From positions 124,001-188,000 of the forward strand of contig MSED01000012.1 of the NCBI GenBank assembly GCA_002099365.1: 64,000 bases of DNA, given 5' to 3'. This DNA comes from Phialophora verrucosa (taxonomy: Eukaryota; Ascomycota; Eurotiomycetes; Chaetothyriales; Herpotrichiellaceae). A program made the position numbers and the translations under genes. Below are positions 54,424 to 64,000 of the stretch, in pieces. Under the pieces are notes generated by a model. It worked only from the letters and a program-made list of their open reading frames with translations. It was not told where the DNA came from and did no database searches. Within the stretch, counting starts at the first letter, position 1; every line of letters starts with the position of its first letter.

Positions 54424-55228
54424 ATGACTTCCGCCGACCTGCACACCGCGCTCTTACGCCCTGCAGTCATTCAAATCCTGCGCGCCGCGGGCTTCAGCTA
54501 CGCGAAACCTGCCGTGATCGACACGGTGACCGATCTCGCAGCGCGGTATCTGTTGCTTCTCGCCTCTTCAACGGCTCAAAATGCCTTCAACCTTCACAAC
54601 ACCTTCGTGCCCACGATTCAGGATGTGAGACTCGCGCTGAGTCAGGCGGGCGCGCTGTACCCGCAGATGAGTACCGCAGAGGAGAGCCTGAGGGATGATG
54701 TGGAGATCTCGGAAGGAGTGTGGGTGCCGTTCGAGGATCTTCGCGGCGTCGAAGCGTTTGTGAACTGGGCGCATGGGCCGGTGAACAAGGAGATTCGACG
54801 GATCGCAGGGTTTGGCGATGAGGCGAATGTCGAGGAGATTGCAGCAGGTTTGGATGATCAGGAGGATTATCTCGCTGGTAAGTCTTGAGAAATGTCGCGT
54901 TTTTGTCTCCGTGAGGCTTTGGTGAGCGCGAAGGCAGTTTGAAGCCGAAGTGACAAGTGACTGACTGGCCGCGTGTCGCTGAGCAGCACTCAAGAAGCGC
55001 CACAGCAAGACAGGCGAAGAGTCTCGATATCAAGGGACAGTTCTCGGGAAGGATAATGAACTACAGTCCGTTGCAATCGTTGGTGGCCCAGCAGCTTCGA
55101 TCGCCGAATGGACAAATCAATCTCTCGCCAGCATGAAATCCTCAGGCCTGCGTTCGGGCGAGTACGCTGCCACACCTGCGACTTCGGGCATCAGCAGTGC
55201 TCCTCTTACACCTATTGAGTCAGAATGA
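54424..55228 (+). CDS. TFIID subunit TAF3-like, histone-fold (Bromo_TP) protein
   Basis: Histone-fold TFIID subunit. Exons 54424-54877 and 54987-55228 join across a 109-nt intron to 231 residues. The first ~80 residues follow the bromodomain-associated histone fold (BTP): LLRPAVIQILRAAGFSYAKP, then IDTVTDLAARYLLLLA and FVPTIQDVRLALSQAGAL. TAF3 pairs with TAF10 in TFIID. The rest is partly acidic, then Ser/Thr-rich with an LTPIESE end. No PHD finger is present, as in short fungal TAF3. TAF8 or Spt7-type BTP proteins are alternatives, but the short length favours TAF3. Adjacent TAF7 supports a TFIID role. Confidence 0.8.
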
Positions 55229-55960
55229 AGGTGGCTGGCCTATTGTTCTCCCCCCTCAAAGCCCTCTTCTTCTGATGAACGCCTGGAAACGGTCCGGCAG
55301 AAAACTCTGCAGCACCATTACGCGCTCTCCTTACGCCCGCCCTACTTGTCCCCAGGTGCGCAGGCGGACCTGGACATCTACTTGCCTTGGGCTGCGCAAT
55401 CGAACCTCGAACCAACTCATGAACTACCGGGCCAGCACAGACTTTAGCCGTGCTGTAAGGATGACCGGCACGATCGGAGACTACGGACGAGAGCTCGAGG
55501 CCGCCTGCTCAAACCCCACCCCTTTTCCAGAACGTCCAGCAACGCAATCTTCGAACGAACCAAAGATAAAGATTGGAAATAGTTCAGCGACAAACTGCAG
55601 GTGGCTACGACCGACACTTCGGCCTAACATGACTGAGATCAGCCACGAAGGCACTTGACTACAAGCTAAGTAAGCGAAGTCGGAACGATAAGAAACAGAG
55701 AGAGGCGGACAGCTGCAAAGAGCTTCTTACGGTAGCGCGCAAAATGAACACCAGATCTTCGGATCATTCAATGCCTGGGATTACCTAGTTCTTTCACACT
55801 TCCCGCTAAGCAAGTGGAACACGGTACACGTACAGTAAATAGATCTCATCCGAGCGAGGCCACATAGTATTAGTGTGTCCTCACTGTCCCGCAAAGTGGG
55901 CAGCTCATCGTCATCCCAAGCTCGAGCCTTCCTGTCCCGTCTCGGTACGCGGCGGGCTCC
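55229..55960. other. convergent intergenic region
   Basis: About 0.7 kb between the 3' ends of the TAF3-like and secreted-protein genes. No supportable gene or repeat. Confidence 0.6.
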
Positions 55961-57782
55961 TCACATAGCAGAAGCCCATCTAGCTTGCCTCCTGGGCGGA
56001 ATCACAATATGGTGGTCCCCTACGGTCAGAGAAGTACTGGTACCGGCATTGGTACTGGCACCATTGCCACCGTGACCTGGATCACTCGGGCCCCCATCGG
56101 ACGCTACAGGCGCCGTTCCGAATTGCGTCGAGAAGGTGGTGGCCACACTTCCGTTACTTAGGGTCGTCACTGCAAACCACGTCCCAGTGGAGGGCGTCGC
56201 TGTGTTGTTCAGCGTTTCGGAAGCGGTGGCGCTGGTGATGCTGGAAGGGAAGGGAAAGGGAAAAGAAGTGACGCTGAAGGTGTCTGCTGGACTCTGAGGA
56301 CTGGAAGGGGCTGCGAACGACGCACCGGTTGGGATTGTCCAGTTCCAATCCTGCCAGACGTTCGAAGGCGTCAGTGAACATGGCGTGGGATGTGTGCCAT
56401 TGGGCCAGAACAGCGGCGTCGGGTTACTAGGAGGTATGCCGCCTGGATTCCCACTTACCGCTGATGTTATCGTTATCGCGGTGTTGCTTGTTGCTGTCGA
56501 TGTCGAATTATCAGTTACCGGGCTGGTGCCGAATGCTGTGGTATTGCTCATAGATGACGTGGTTGACTCGTTGGCCGACGAGGCCGTGGACGACGAAGAT
56601 GAGTCCGCGGTCGTGGTATTGGCTCGCTGTTGGGTCGAGCTGTCCGTTGGGATTGCATTGGAGGCCGCTGAGACGAGTGAAGAATTGGACCAGCCGGTGA
56701 ACGATGCTGAATTTTCGCCGGGCCCGAAGACTCTGGTCGTGTTGCTTTCCACCACGATGGTCATAGTGAGTGACCCTGATTGCGGTGAGATTGGCCCGGT
56801 CGCTGCGGCTGTACTGTTTGAACGTGCTGTCCCTGTGTTGGAGCTTCCAGGAAGAGTGTGGTTTCTCCTCTCAGGTAGAGTGGCTGTCACTGTAAATTCT
56901 TCAGCCGATGGAGTTACAGGGGACGGGGTTATTGGGGCTGGCGTGTAGTCGATGGTAACCGTGATGATCGTGTTTTCAAATTCGGGCAAAGTGTCAGTTT
57001 CTGAGGGTGAGGTATAGCCCGGAGCTGGCGATGATGTATTGGTCCACAATGGTCTGTCCGTAGATCTGCCAGTGCCCCAGGGAGGGTTGGTGCCGTTGTA
57101 GGTGAAATTCGAACAGGGAACGGACCAAATCGTGGTCGTCGATCTCATCGTCATAACAGTCACCGGCAAAACGCTAGGAGCATCTGACGCTGTCGTTCCA
57201 TTCGACGAAGCAGAATTCGATTCCGGCGAAACGAATGACCCAGTGCTTCCATCCGAGGCGATTGTCGCGTTTCCAGTTGACGGAGTGGTTGGCAATGCCG
57301 CCGCGTTGGTGTCAGTCGACGTACTGTTGGCGAAAGGCGCCGAGGTGATGGTAGGGCTGAGAGTTTGACCGGTGCCATGGACAGCGGTTGAATTTGAGGA
57401 AGACGGTGCCGTCGCAAGCGAGGTTTGCTCTGGACTGAAAGTGATTTGCGGTGAACTGTTGTTACCAGCAGTCGGATTTGGTCCGCCCTTCGGCTGGCAT
57501 GACTCACTCCCACAGGGGAAAGGAGGTGGGATATCAGTCTGCTGCGGTTGTTCTGAGGTGAGATAGCCGCTGCCCCAAGCTGGCTCGGGATTAGTTTCAT
57601 TCCCATAGAACCAGGGGTGAGTCTCGTTGTCACAGCGACGAACAAATCGATTGTGCACAGCTTGCTGTTCGTCAGCGATAACCCAGCTTGCAACAGCTGA
57701 AGGACCAACCTGGAAGCTGCTCTGCAAATGTCAGGCCAAGGCCTGCGAGGCTGACGAAAAGAGTGACCAGAACGCTCCCCAT
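55961..57782 (-). CDS. secreted Ser/Thr/Asn-rich mucin-like protein
   Basis: Two exons, 57782-57710 and 57660-55961, join across a 49-nt intron (GTTGGT donor, GCTGACG branch, GCAAG acceptor) to 590 residues. Exon 1 encodes a clear signal peptide: MGSVLVTLFVSLAGLGLTFA. A short Cys-containing part follows (RRCDNETHPWFYGNETNPEP, then PPPFPCGSESCQP), then about 500 residues rich in Ser, Thr, Asn and Pro with many NxS/T sites, typical of heavily glycosylated wall or surface proteins. The end (PPRRQARWASAM) lacks the hydrophobic tail of a GPI anchor, so it is probably secreted or trapped in the wall. No enzyme domain seen. Confidence 0.8.
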
Positions 57783-59001
57783 TGTGTACAGAACCTTCTC
57801 ACTCCAAGCCCTTACCCTAAAGCTGCCTCGAGAGAAAGCTCTCTGTCAAACTTCTACACACCATCTTATAGCTCTTGCTCGCCAAATTTATGGAGGGTCA
57901 CTGAAACAACGGTTGAGCGCGCCTCATATGCAATAGCCCACCGTTTCCGTCCGTTGAAAAATCTTGCATCGTGGAAGGCGGAGTCGCACTCTACCGCAAT
58001 TTCGCGCGGAAGCTGTTGCCCGCTCCCTTGGCGGATGTATTCCAAAATGCCACGCTTCATTGCTGTCATATTCGAGAAGGCGACTTGCTTGAGGCCGTAG
58101 GCGAAAGGATGGTGGGGATCAGTTGAAACGCCGCATGGTCAAGGCGGGAGCGGCTACGTAGGACCGCTCGCAGCTCCTGACTCTCAATCGAGGCGTCTAG
58201 ATTGGCTTGACCATAGATCAGTCCTGATGACAACCTCTTCATTCCTTGCAACGGTGGTGTCCACAAAGGACTCGACTTTACACTGACATGGCAATCTTCC
58301 CGAATGACAAGCGGCTTCCAAGTTTTCCCGAAATTGGATTTTGATATTGGACAAGTCCATGTAGACGCGGATGAGACGCGGATGGCACCGGTTCCCAGCA
58401 GCGGCGAGGTGGCGGCGCACCTCTGTGCCAAATCGGCTACACAAGTTGATACCAGACTTAGAGGCCGAGGCTCAAGCAAACACCCTTGGATCCTTTGCCG
58501 CCATATCCAGTTGCTGCTGCTGCGTTTGAGGAAGGCTCTGATTTAGCAATATTGCTTTGAAAGGTCCAAAACCAGAGGGAGACACGCAAGCGCCTGAGGG
58601 TTGGGCGTCGAAGAAGCAGAGTTTGAGAAGTTGTCCGAAACCGCCCCTCCCGATCTGTACCACACCGGGGGGAGGTTCATCATGCAGGTACGCTGCAATG
58701 CAGACGCCCGTCTGCAAATATGACAGATCATGACAGGCAAAGTCAACGGCGGTCGTGACAGTCACAACACGACTACCGGATGTCCGCCAGTTGAATGTTG
58801 CCGGTCTCAAACAAGCGATGGGATAAGCAGTCACATTTGATTCGCCAATGAAGATGGTAAGGCCGGTAACGGGTCATTGATAATGTCCTTCAGCGACTTC
58901 GTACGTGAAATATGTCGTTCTTGTGGTCGTGTGGGTTTGCACCGGGGACGATCTCGTGCGCAAATTGGTCCAGGCGCGTACATGAGAACGACCGCATTGT
59001 G
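57783..59001. other. intergenic with an unassigned, interrupted frame
   Basis: About 1.2 kb between two minus-strand genes. The only structure is the minus-strand frame at 58184-58876, described separately. Confidence 0.45.
58184..58876 (-). pseudogene. open frame broken by one in-frame TGA, unrecognised
   Basis: On the minus strand one frame is open from about 58876 to 58184 except for a single TGA at 58472-58474. The upstream part reads GLTIFIGESNVTAYPIAC and so on to KDPRVFA; the downstream part continues LCSRFGTEVRRHLAAAG. No family is recognised, no good start codon is obvious, and I found no intron that removes the stop and keeps the frame. It may be a decayed gene, a gene with missed exons, or chance. 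Confidence 0.2.
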
Positions 59002-60411
59002 CTAGGATAGTGCCAGCACGCTTTCTTGCATTGGAGCCTGTGATGCAAGGATCAACAAATTACCAGGCCGCCACAACATATCGGCAAGGGCACCGGCCAC
59101 CGTATCAGCGATGAGGTCCGCCAGAGGCCTCGTGGCAACTTCATTCGGGTCACCGTCCTCGCTACTCCTCTTTGCGCCTTCGTAACAGTGCAATGCAAAG
59201 GAATATCGCTTGTGCTGAAGAAACCACTGCGCAAGGGCCATTTTCAGCGGAGATTGGTCTCTGACTCGTGGATGGTTGGCTGCCTTGTCTGTAAACTTAT
59301 TCGAGTATACCCCGGCCATTACCTCAACCCTTAGCATTGCGTTGTTGGCCTGAGCTTCCAGCGATGGTTCTGGATTTGTGGAGCTTTGGAGCCGCATCAG
59401 GCAAAGCTCAAGCTCTGCCAGCCGGGCCAGAGCGGAGTCTGCTCCGTACTGATGCTTCCATTGCTCCTGTATCTCAGCGATCAGTTTCTGCGCCTCATCA
59501 CCGCGGCCGGTACGAGCGTAAAATTGCGACCGCCCCATCTGCTGGACCAGTGTTTGATAAGCGATCTTACCGAAGGTCTTCGACATTGCGTCGATAATGC
59601 ACTTGAATACAAGTTCTGTGACGTGGGTCTGCAATACAACATCGAACTCGGATCTCAGCAAGATCGTGAGCGGGTGCATTTTCCCCATGATTGTCGAAGC
59701 TAACTCGGCGACATGGGGCCTGATCTCAGCGTGGAGGTCAGTTGCCCCGGCCATGTTGATACCATAGGCAAGTTCCACAAGGGTGAACAGTAACTCCGGA
59801 TGTGGATCTCGAAAGACCGCTGGAATAGAATCGAGGGTATGCTTGAGGACTGTAAATGCAGCAGCCGTCTTCCGCACTTCCAGGAGGTCGACAACAATGT
59901 AGAACGCTTCCCTGAGGATTTCCACTTCACCATTGAGGTCAAAGACTTTTGGGTCGCGTTGAACTAATGAGGACCAAGAACTGGTATATTGACCCATCAT
60001 CCAGTTGAAAGATTCACTGAGTACAAACTCTATCTTCAGATCATCCGTAGGAGGCTTGATCGCGGTCGGGTTGCCGACCCGCCAACGAAGCGTCAGGGCG
60101 GCCTTGGGATCTCGCAGCTGCCTGGGCTTTCGTGCTGGTGTCTCGATGGCCTGTCGATCAGACGCCGCATCCTGCGCCCGCCGGAGCTCGTCTTCCGTCT
60201 CCTCCTCCGCGGTCGTATCAGCCTGCTCTGGTTGCCGAGGCCGTGCTGAGGGTCGAAGCGTCAGTGGTCTCTGGCGAACTACTTGGTTTTGATGGCGGAA
60301 AACATCGGTCATACGCTTTCTGCGATGAGCGTCTTCAGCAGCATGCCGCCGGACGACATTTCGATTGCGTCCGGATTTGTCTTGTACGTCGATGAACAGG
60401 ATTTCAGGCAT
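59002..60411 (-). CDS. uncharacterised fungal protein, transcription factor-like architecture without zinc finger
   Basis: Intronless, 469 residues. The N terminus (MPEILFIDVQDKSGRNRN then VVRRHAAEDAHRRKR) resembles a start motif common in Pezizomycotina proteins of fungal-specific transcription factor and related families, where a short beta strand is followed by R(S)HA and a basic run. The rest is mostly alpha-helical with hydrophobic repeats (FNWMMGQYTSSW, LLFTLVELAYG, MALAQWFLQHKRYSFALHCYE), like the helical middle region or TPR-like arrays of such proteins. No DNA-binding domain or enzyme motif is visible. The end (residues about 450-469) is Gln/Ala/Ser-rich. Function unknown. Confidence 0.65.
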   Translation of the reverse strand: MPEILFIDVQDKSGRNRNVVRRHAAEDAHRRKRMTDVFRHQNQVVRQRPLTLRPSARPRQPEQADTTAEEETEDELRRAQDAASDRQAIETPARKPRQLRDPKAALTLRWRVGNPTAIKPPTDDLKIEFVLSESFNWMMGQYTSSWSSLVQRDPKVFDLNGEVEILREAFYIVVDLLEVRKTAAAFTVLKHTLDSIPAVFRDPHPELLFTLVELAYGINMAGATDLHAEIRPHVAELASTIMGKMHPLTILLRSEFDVVLQTHVTELVFKCIIDAMSKTFGKIAYQTLVQQMGRSQFYARTGRGDEAQKLIAEIQEQWKHQYGADSALARLAELELCLMRLQSSTNPEPSLEAQANNAMLRVEVMAGVYSNKFTDKAANHPRVRDQSPLKMALAQWFLQHKRYSFALHCYEGAKRSSEDGDPNEVATRPLADLIADTVAGALADMLWRPGNLLILASQAPMQESVLALS

Positions 60412-61669
60412 GTTGGGATGACGGTCAACAACGGTGAGTTAGCCGGTCGCTGGAACTCTCACTGCCTTGTCAGCGACGCCATCAGATTGATCCGGTAACT
60501 GCCGCATCGTTTCCGGTGCACATGTCAGTCAAAGCAATCTCAGGTAGGTTGAGGGTGGCAGCGCGGCGCTATAATACTGAGCACGACTCTCACGAGGTAT
60601 GTCCTTGCTGCGAGCTGATGAGCAAAACTTGCGTATGTTATTCTATCTAGAGGTACAGATTCGAGGTAAAGATGGATGAAAGTCGTGGATTGTAAAATTG
60701 CCTGGAAGAAAACAACATCTGAACACTGAGAGATGAGTGAAACTACCCTAAGCTCATTTGCGCCCCACCTAATTAAGCCGCTTTAGATCGTCCTTCACTC
60801 TCCACTCACCTACTAATCACATTCAGTCAACCTGGACCCAAACTCTATGTACTCCTCTCACCCGTAGAAAGCTGCTATAGATACTAATGAAGAGACAGAA
60901 CTGTGCTAATTCCCCTGTAGGATAATAGCAAGCAGCCGCCAATGTCCGAATGGAGGACTGATGAAACGACTCTCCGTACATATCTGTGGCAGCCATACTA
61001 AGAGAAGCCTCCGAAGAAAACGTCGGCCAGAGACGCAGGGTACGAATACGCCACAAAATGGTCGTTATCCAGGCACGCAGACCAGACTGTAGAATGTCAG
61101 CTTAGAGATGAAGACGGTAGACACTTCCACTACAAACATCGTTTGCTTCACCTCACTTCGGAGTCTGCATCTTCAACCCCTGCTTCACCTTACTATCCAC
61201 CTCATTTAGCCTCGTACCCTTCTCCCAGCATTCTGGTGAAGACTGTTGCCGGCACGTCATGTTCGAAAATAGCGACTTACTAGTCCTTGCCGTCCAGAAT
61301 CTGCCACTAATTCCCCGCAGCATCTGCAACTACTTGCCATGACCTAGGCTGGTGAAGGCCTGACAGGAACCTGTCAGGAAAATACTCCTGGGAGTACCCA
61401 GTGGCAGAGAGATCACAGTAAAAAGCATTGGGCGACGGCAGCCGAGGCTTGAGATGCGAGGCACGTAGAAGCAAGCCGCAGTAAAAAAGTGTTGTGAATG
61501 GATTCCACCCGCGTGGCTTATGCATACAAAGTCCTTCTTTTCCCCCGACCAACCTACGTGCCTGCACTGGCTACATCCTGATGATTCAGTAGATCCCAGT
61601 CCCTTATAAACTCCTTGGCGCCGCCAGCAAGCCCTCGTGAACACTCATGTATCTTTGATCGTATCAACT
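60412..61669. other. intergenic
   Basis: About 1.25 kb between two minus-strand genes; it should contain the promoter of the 59002 gene and the 3' UTR of the ferritin-like gene. No supportable gene. Confidence 0.5.
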
Positions 61670-62695
61670 TTAGCTACCAAGAGGAACAGGCAGAGGTCCG
61701 GCCAGCGTTGCCTTGGTCAGATCGTTGATGTTTGTTGCTGTGTTCTGGTTTGTCAAAGCGGCGTATGCAACTCCAAACATGCCTGGGTGGACGTCGGCGT
61801 GCAATTCATTGCCCTGCACGGTTACAGGAGTGTAGGCGGGGACGTTGTCCTGGTTGACCCACGCCATGTACAATGGGCCTGAGTTCCATCCCTGGGGAAG
61901 CATGTTGGGTTGTCCGACCTGGAAGATCAGCTTGCCTGGGCTGTTGGGAGTTGCGAAAGATGGGCCTCCGTAGCCGATAATGCCCAAGTCGGGGAATATA
62001 GGTAGGGAAGTGATGAAGGAAGGCAAATCGTGGCAGGAGCCGGGGATGATAAAATCCAAAGCCAGATTGAAGGCCCAGATGCCGCTGATTCTGGTCTCGA
62101 AGGTGGTGGGATTTGGTACCTCCTGTGCGAAGAGACGGAAGAAGGCATCATGTCTCGCCTCCACGGGGATGATGGACGCGACGGTGGCTTCCAGTCCGGG
62201 GTCGGTGGTGGAAAGGCCGTCCGCAAGATCCTGCAGAGCGCCGATACCGACGTTTGTAATGATGCTGGCGAGCGCCAGAAAGCTTGTCTCATCTGTAATC
62301 GGGAAATCGTATTGGCAAGGCGCGACACCGGGGGCCCCGTTTCCTTCCAGCAGACCGACAATGGACGCGACATGAACCTCCTCTTGTGCGGCAATGCGAG
62401 ATACAACTGCCATGTTGCTGACCCCGTTCACCTGATCGCCAGTTCCCCATCGTGTGTAGTTCATCAAACCCTCCTGGAAGAAATTCGATTCAAGGTTCTC
62501 CAGGAAGTTTGCCAAGTGAAAGCTGTCGATGGCATTGCTGGAGATCTTGGGCGTGCCAGGTTGGTTCGGAAGTCCACCGCCGGCCTGCTGCGCGATATTA
62601 GGAGGTAAGGCCGTGCCAGTCACGACTGCGACTGGAGATGCAACGACAGATCTGGCGAGCAGCGAAAGAGCGACGGGAAGGAAAAGGGAAGACAT
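61670..62695 (-). CDS. secreted ferritin-like domain protein, Rds1 type
   Basis: Intronless, 341 residues. An N-terminal signal peptide (about 1-20, SSLFLPVALSLLARSVVAS) is followed by a ferritin-like helical bundle: AIDSFHLANFLENLESNFF, then AAQEEVHVASIVGLL, and a C-terminal helix pair with EARHDAFFRLFAQEV. The Glu and ExxH residues in these helices match the family's metal-site pattern. The last ~100 residues are a Pro/Gly-rich beta part. Homologues are called Rds1, or stress and sexual-development proteins, in fungi; biochemical activity is unknown. It is probably secreted or in the wall. Confidence 0.85.
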   Translation of the reverse strand: MSSLFLPVALSLLARSVVASPVAVVTGTALPPNIAQQAGGGLPNQPGTPKISSNAIDSFHLANFLENLESNFFQEGLMNYTRWGTGDQVNGVSNMAVVSRIAAQEEVHVASIVGLLEGNGAPGVAPCQYDFPITDETSFLALASIITNVGIGALQDLADGLSTTDPGLEATVASIIPVEARHDAFFRLFAQEVPNPTTFETRISGIWAFNLALDFIIPGSCHDLPSFITSLPIFPDLGIIGYGGPSFATPNSPGKLIFQVGQPNMLPQGWNSGPLYMAWVNQDNVPAYTPVTVQGNELHADVHPGMFGVAYAALTNQNTATNINDLTKATLAGPLPVPLGS

Positions 62696-63543
62696 GGCTG
62701 CGATTGTGCAGGAAAAGAAACTTGGTCGCTCGAAAAAGTATTAAGACGCAGCGCAAAGAAGGTGTCAGTGAGAGACGGAAGGGAAGGTTAATCAGTTATA
62801 CAAACTCCATCAGCCCGCCCGGTGAGAGGCTGTTCACTTCGCAATCTGCTGAAGCCGTAAGCACTACCCAGAATGAGATGGCTAGACCCCGGTCGAGCAT
62901 CTTTCTCAGCCACATGCCACTGATAAAGATTAACCTGGAGTAGCGCCTCGTCGGCACGAGGTAATTCAGCAGGCAAGACCGGTTGTGCCACGGGTGCTCT
63001 TGATTGACACAGTTGATTGGCATATTGCCAACGTGTCTAGCCTCTGATAAGACTCACATCATGATGCCGACGAGACTTCGGGTCAACACTGGCAGATCGA
63101 ACGGGCAGACACCACAGAGCAGAATCCAGGTACGGGCACCGGCGGCGGGGGCCGCAGAAAGGTTAGATTTCAGCTTTGGGGCGGCGAGCGTTAAGCGATT
63201 GAATCGGAGGGTCCCTTAGACACAAGCTTCGGTAAGCACTTAGCTGTGCAAAGCTTCAGCTTAGGAACCAGAGAGGCAAGGGTGAGACTCGGTCAGCAAT
63301 CCATTTTTAGAGCAAGTTGCCATCAGGACGAAAAGGGGAAGTCAGATCGCGCTAAGAATGCACAAACACTGCAAACTCACCAAGCCCATTTTACATAAGC
63401 ATCGAAGTTTCAGCTCCGCAAATCGAATGACGCGCTCGAGATTTCCATGACGCGAGTACGAAATTCGGCATCCTCAGGCTAGACGACGCTGGAGGAAGCC
63501 TTCTCTGAACCCGTCGCCGCCCCCCCTACGACTGCGGACCAAG
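62696..63543. other. divergent intergenic region
   Basis: About 0.85 kb between the ferritin-like gene and the right-edge gene, which diverge. No supportable gene; both promoters should lie here. Confidence 0.5.
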
Positions 63544-64000
63544 ATGAGCTCCTTTAATCTCTGCACGTGCTGCCTTCGTGCGCTGCGACAGACTGCCAAA
63601 GCCGAGACAAAAGTGCGTCTCATAAAACGTGAACGCTGCAGAAAACCCAACTAATTCCGATGCTCAGGCAGCTCGAGCTCATAGCCAGATTCGTCCGAGG
63701 CGGCAATATCTGTCAACAGCATCGACGAAATGGCAGCAACAGGCTTCGCGCTCAACCGATCAAGCTCCAACGGAGCAGCCAGCTGTCCCTCCCACCACCG
63801 CTGCGACAATCACCACCAATGTAACCGCTCCTCCTGCTCCCAACAACGAGTTCGAATCTCCCCCGGCGTCACAACCAGCAGGGCAGCAGGCTCTTCCAAC
63901 CACGGTTTCGACCGTGACGTCCAACGTGACAGCCCCTCCGCCGCCGCCGGAAACCGAATCACACTCGCCGCCGCCGCAAGAAGGACAAGACAAATCCTCT
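63544..64000 (+). CDS. 5' part of a probable mitochondrial protein, runs off the window
   Basis: Exon 1 (63544-63612) encodes MSSFNLCTCCLRALRQTAKA and three more residues; a 55-nt intron (63613-63667: GTGCGT donor, CTAAT branch, GCTCAG acceptor) joins exon 2 in phase 0, which stays open to the window end. The joined N terminus is basic and lacks acidic residues apart from one Glu, and contains RRQYLSTASTKWQQQ, a typical fungal mitochondrial presequence with a likely cleavage region. After it comes a Pro/Thr-rich stretch in which a module of about 33 residues containing TNVTAPP or SNVTAPP occurs twice. The minus-strand frame across 63760-63993 is the shadow of this repeat. The CxxC..LR style start is seen in several fungal mitochondrial ribosomal and import proteins, but no family can be named from this part. 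Confidence 0.6.

Noticed and set aside
63760..63993. Gly/Val-rich frame on the minus strand at the right edge
   Set aside because: It is the reverse of the Pro/Thr repeat of the plus-strand gene, which has a start codon, intron and targeting sequence.
1..64000. Transposons, CRISPR arrays or polyketide/NRPS clusters
   Set aside because: No transposase, reverse transcriptase, terminal repeats, CRISPR array or megasynthase domains are visible; the window is ordinary fungal chromosome with short tandem repeats only.

Overview
This 64 kb window is nuclear DNA of a filamentous ascomycete (Pezizomycotina). The evidence is widely spaced genes on both strands, short GT-AG introns of 45-110 nt with CTAAC/CTGAC-type branch sites, and fungal families: a class IV chitin synthase, a Skt5/Chs4-type activator, Zn(II)2Cys6 regulators, a Rim15 kinase and a hybrid histidine kinase. 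A class-level guess of Eurotiomycetes (perhaps Chaetothyriales) is inference only. I rebuilt splice sites by eye. Every multi-exon model given keeps the reading frame through to its stop; one junction, in the Zn2Cys6 regulator, is uncertain.

Layout. 0.9-9.2 kb: a Sel1-repeat chitin synthase activator (minus) head-to-head with a class IV chitin synthase (plus), an enzyme and its probable activator side by side. 10.2-17.6 kb: a Zn2Cys6 regulator, a bacterial-type 1,6-anhydrosugar kinase (AnmK/levoglucosan kinase family) and an MFS sugar porter, a possible anhydrosugar-use locus. 18.7-27.5 kb: four-gene-size minus-strand block holding sterol C-4 decarboxylase Erg26, a protein with two UBC (E2) folds, and a four-PAS hybrid histidine kinase.

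28.7-37.7 kb: a linalool dehydratase/isomerase-like enzyme tail-to-tail with a nine-intron acyl-CoA ligase ending in the peroxisomal signal AKL, followed by a divergent DHA2-type MFS exporter. Together these look like a small terpenoid or lipid metabolism cluster. After a 3.7 kb gene-poor gap comes a 1,980-residue Rim15/Greatwall-type kinase with a degenerate receiver domain (41.4-47.3 kb), then a membrane RING-H2 protein (49.2-50.5 kb).

51.9-55.2 kb: two TFIID subunits, TAF7-like and TAF3-like, start head-to-head with at most about 100 bp between start codons. The right end holds a secreted Ser/Thr-rich protein, an unrecognised 469-residue protein, a secreted ferritin-like Rds1-type protein, and the 5' part of a probable mitochondrial protein that runs off the window.

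The most interesting candidates are the LinD-like/peroxisomal ligase pair, the anhydrosugar kinase locus, and the two co-located functional pairs (chitin synthase/activator and TAF7/TAF3).
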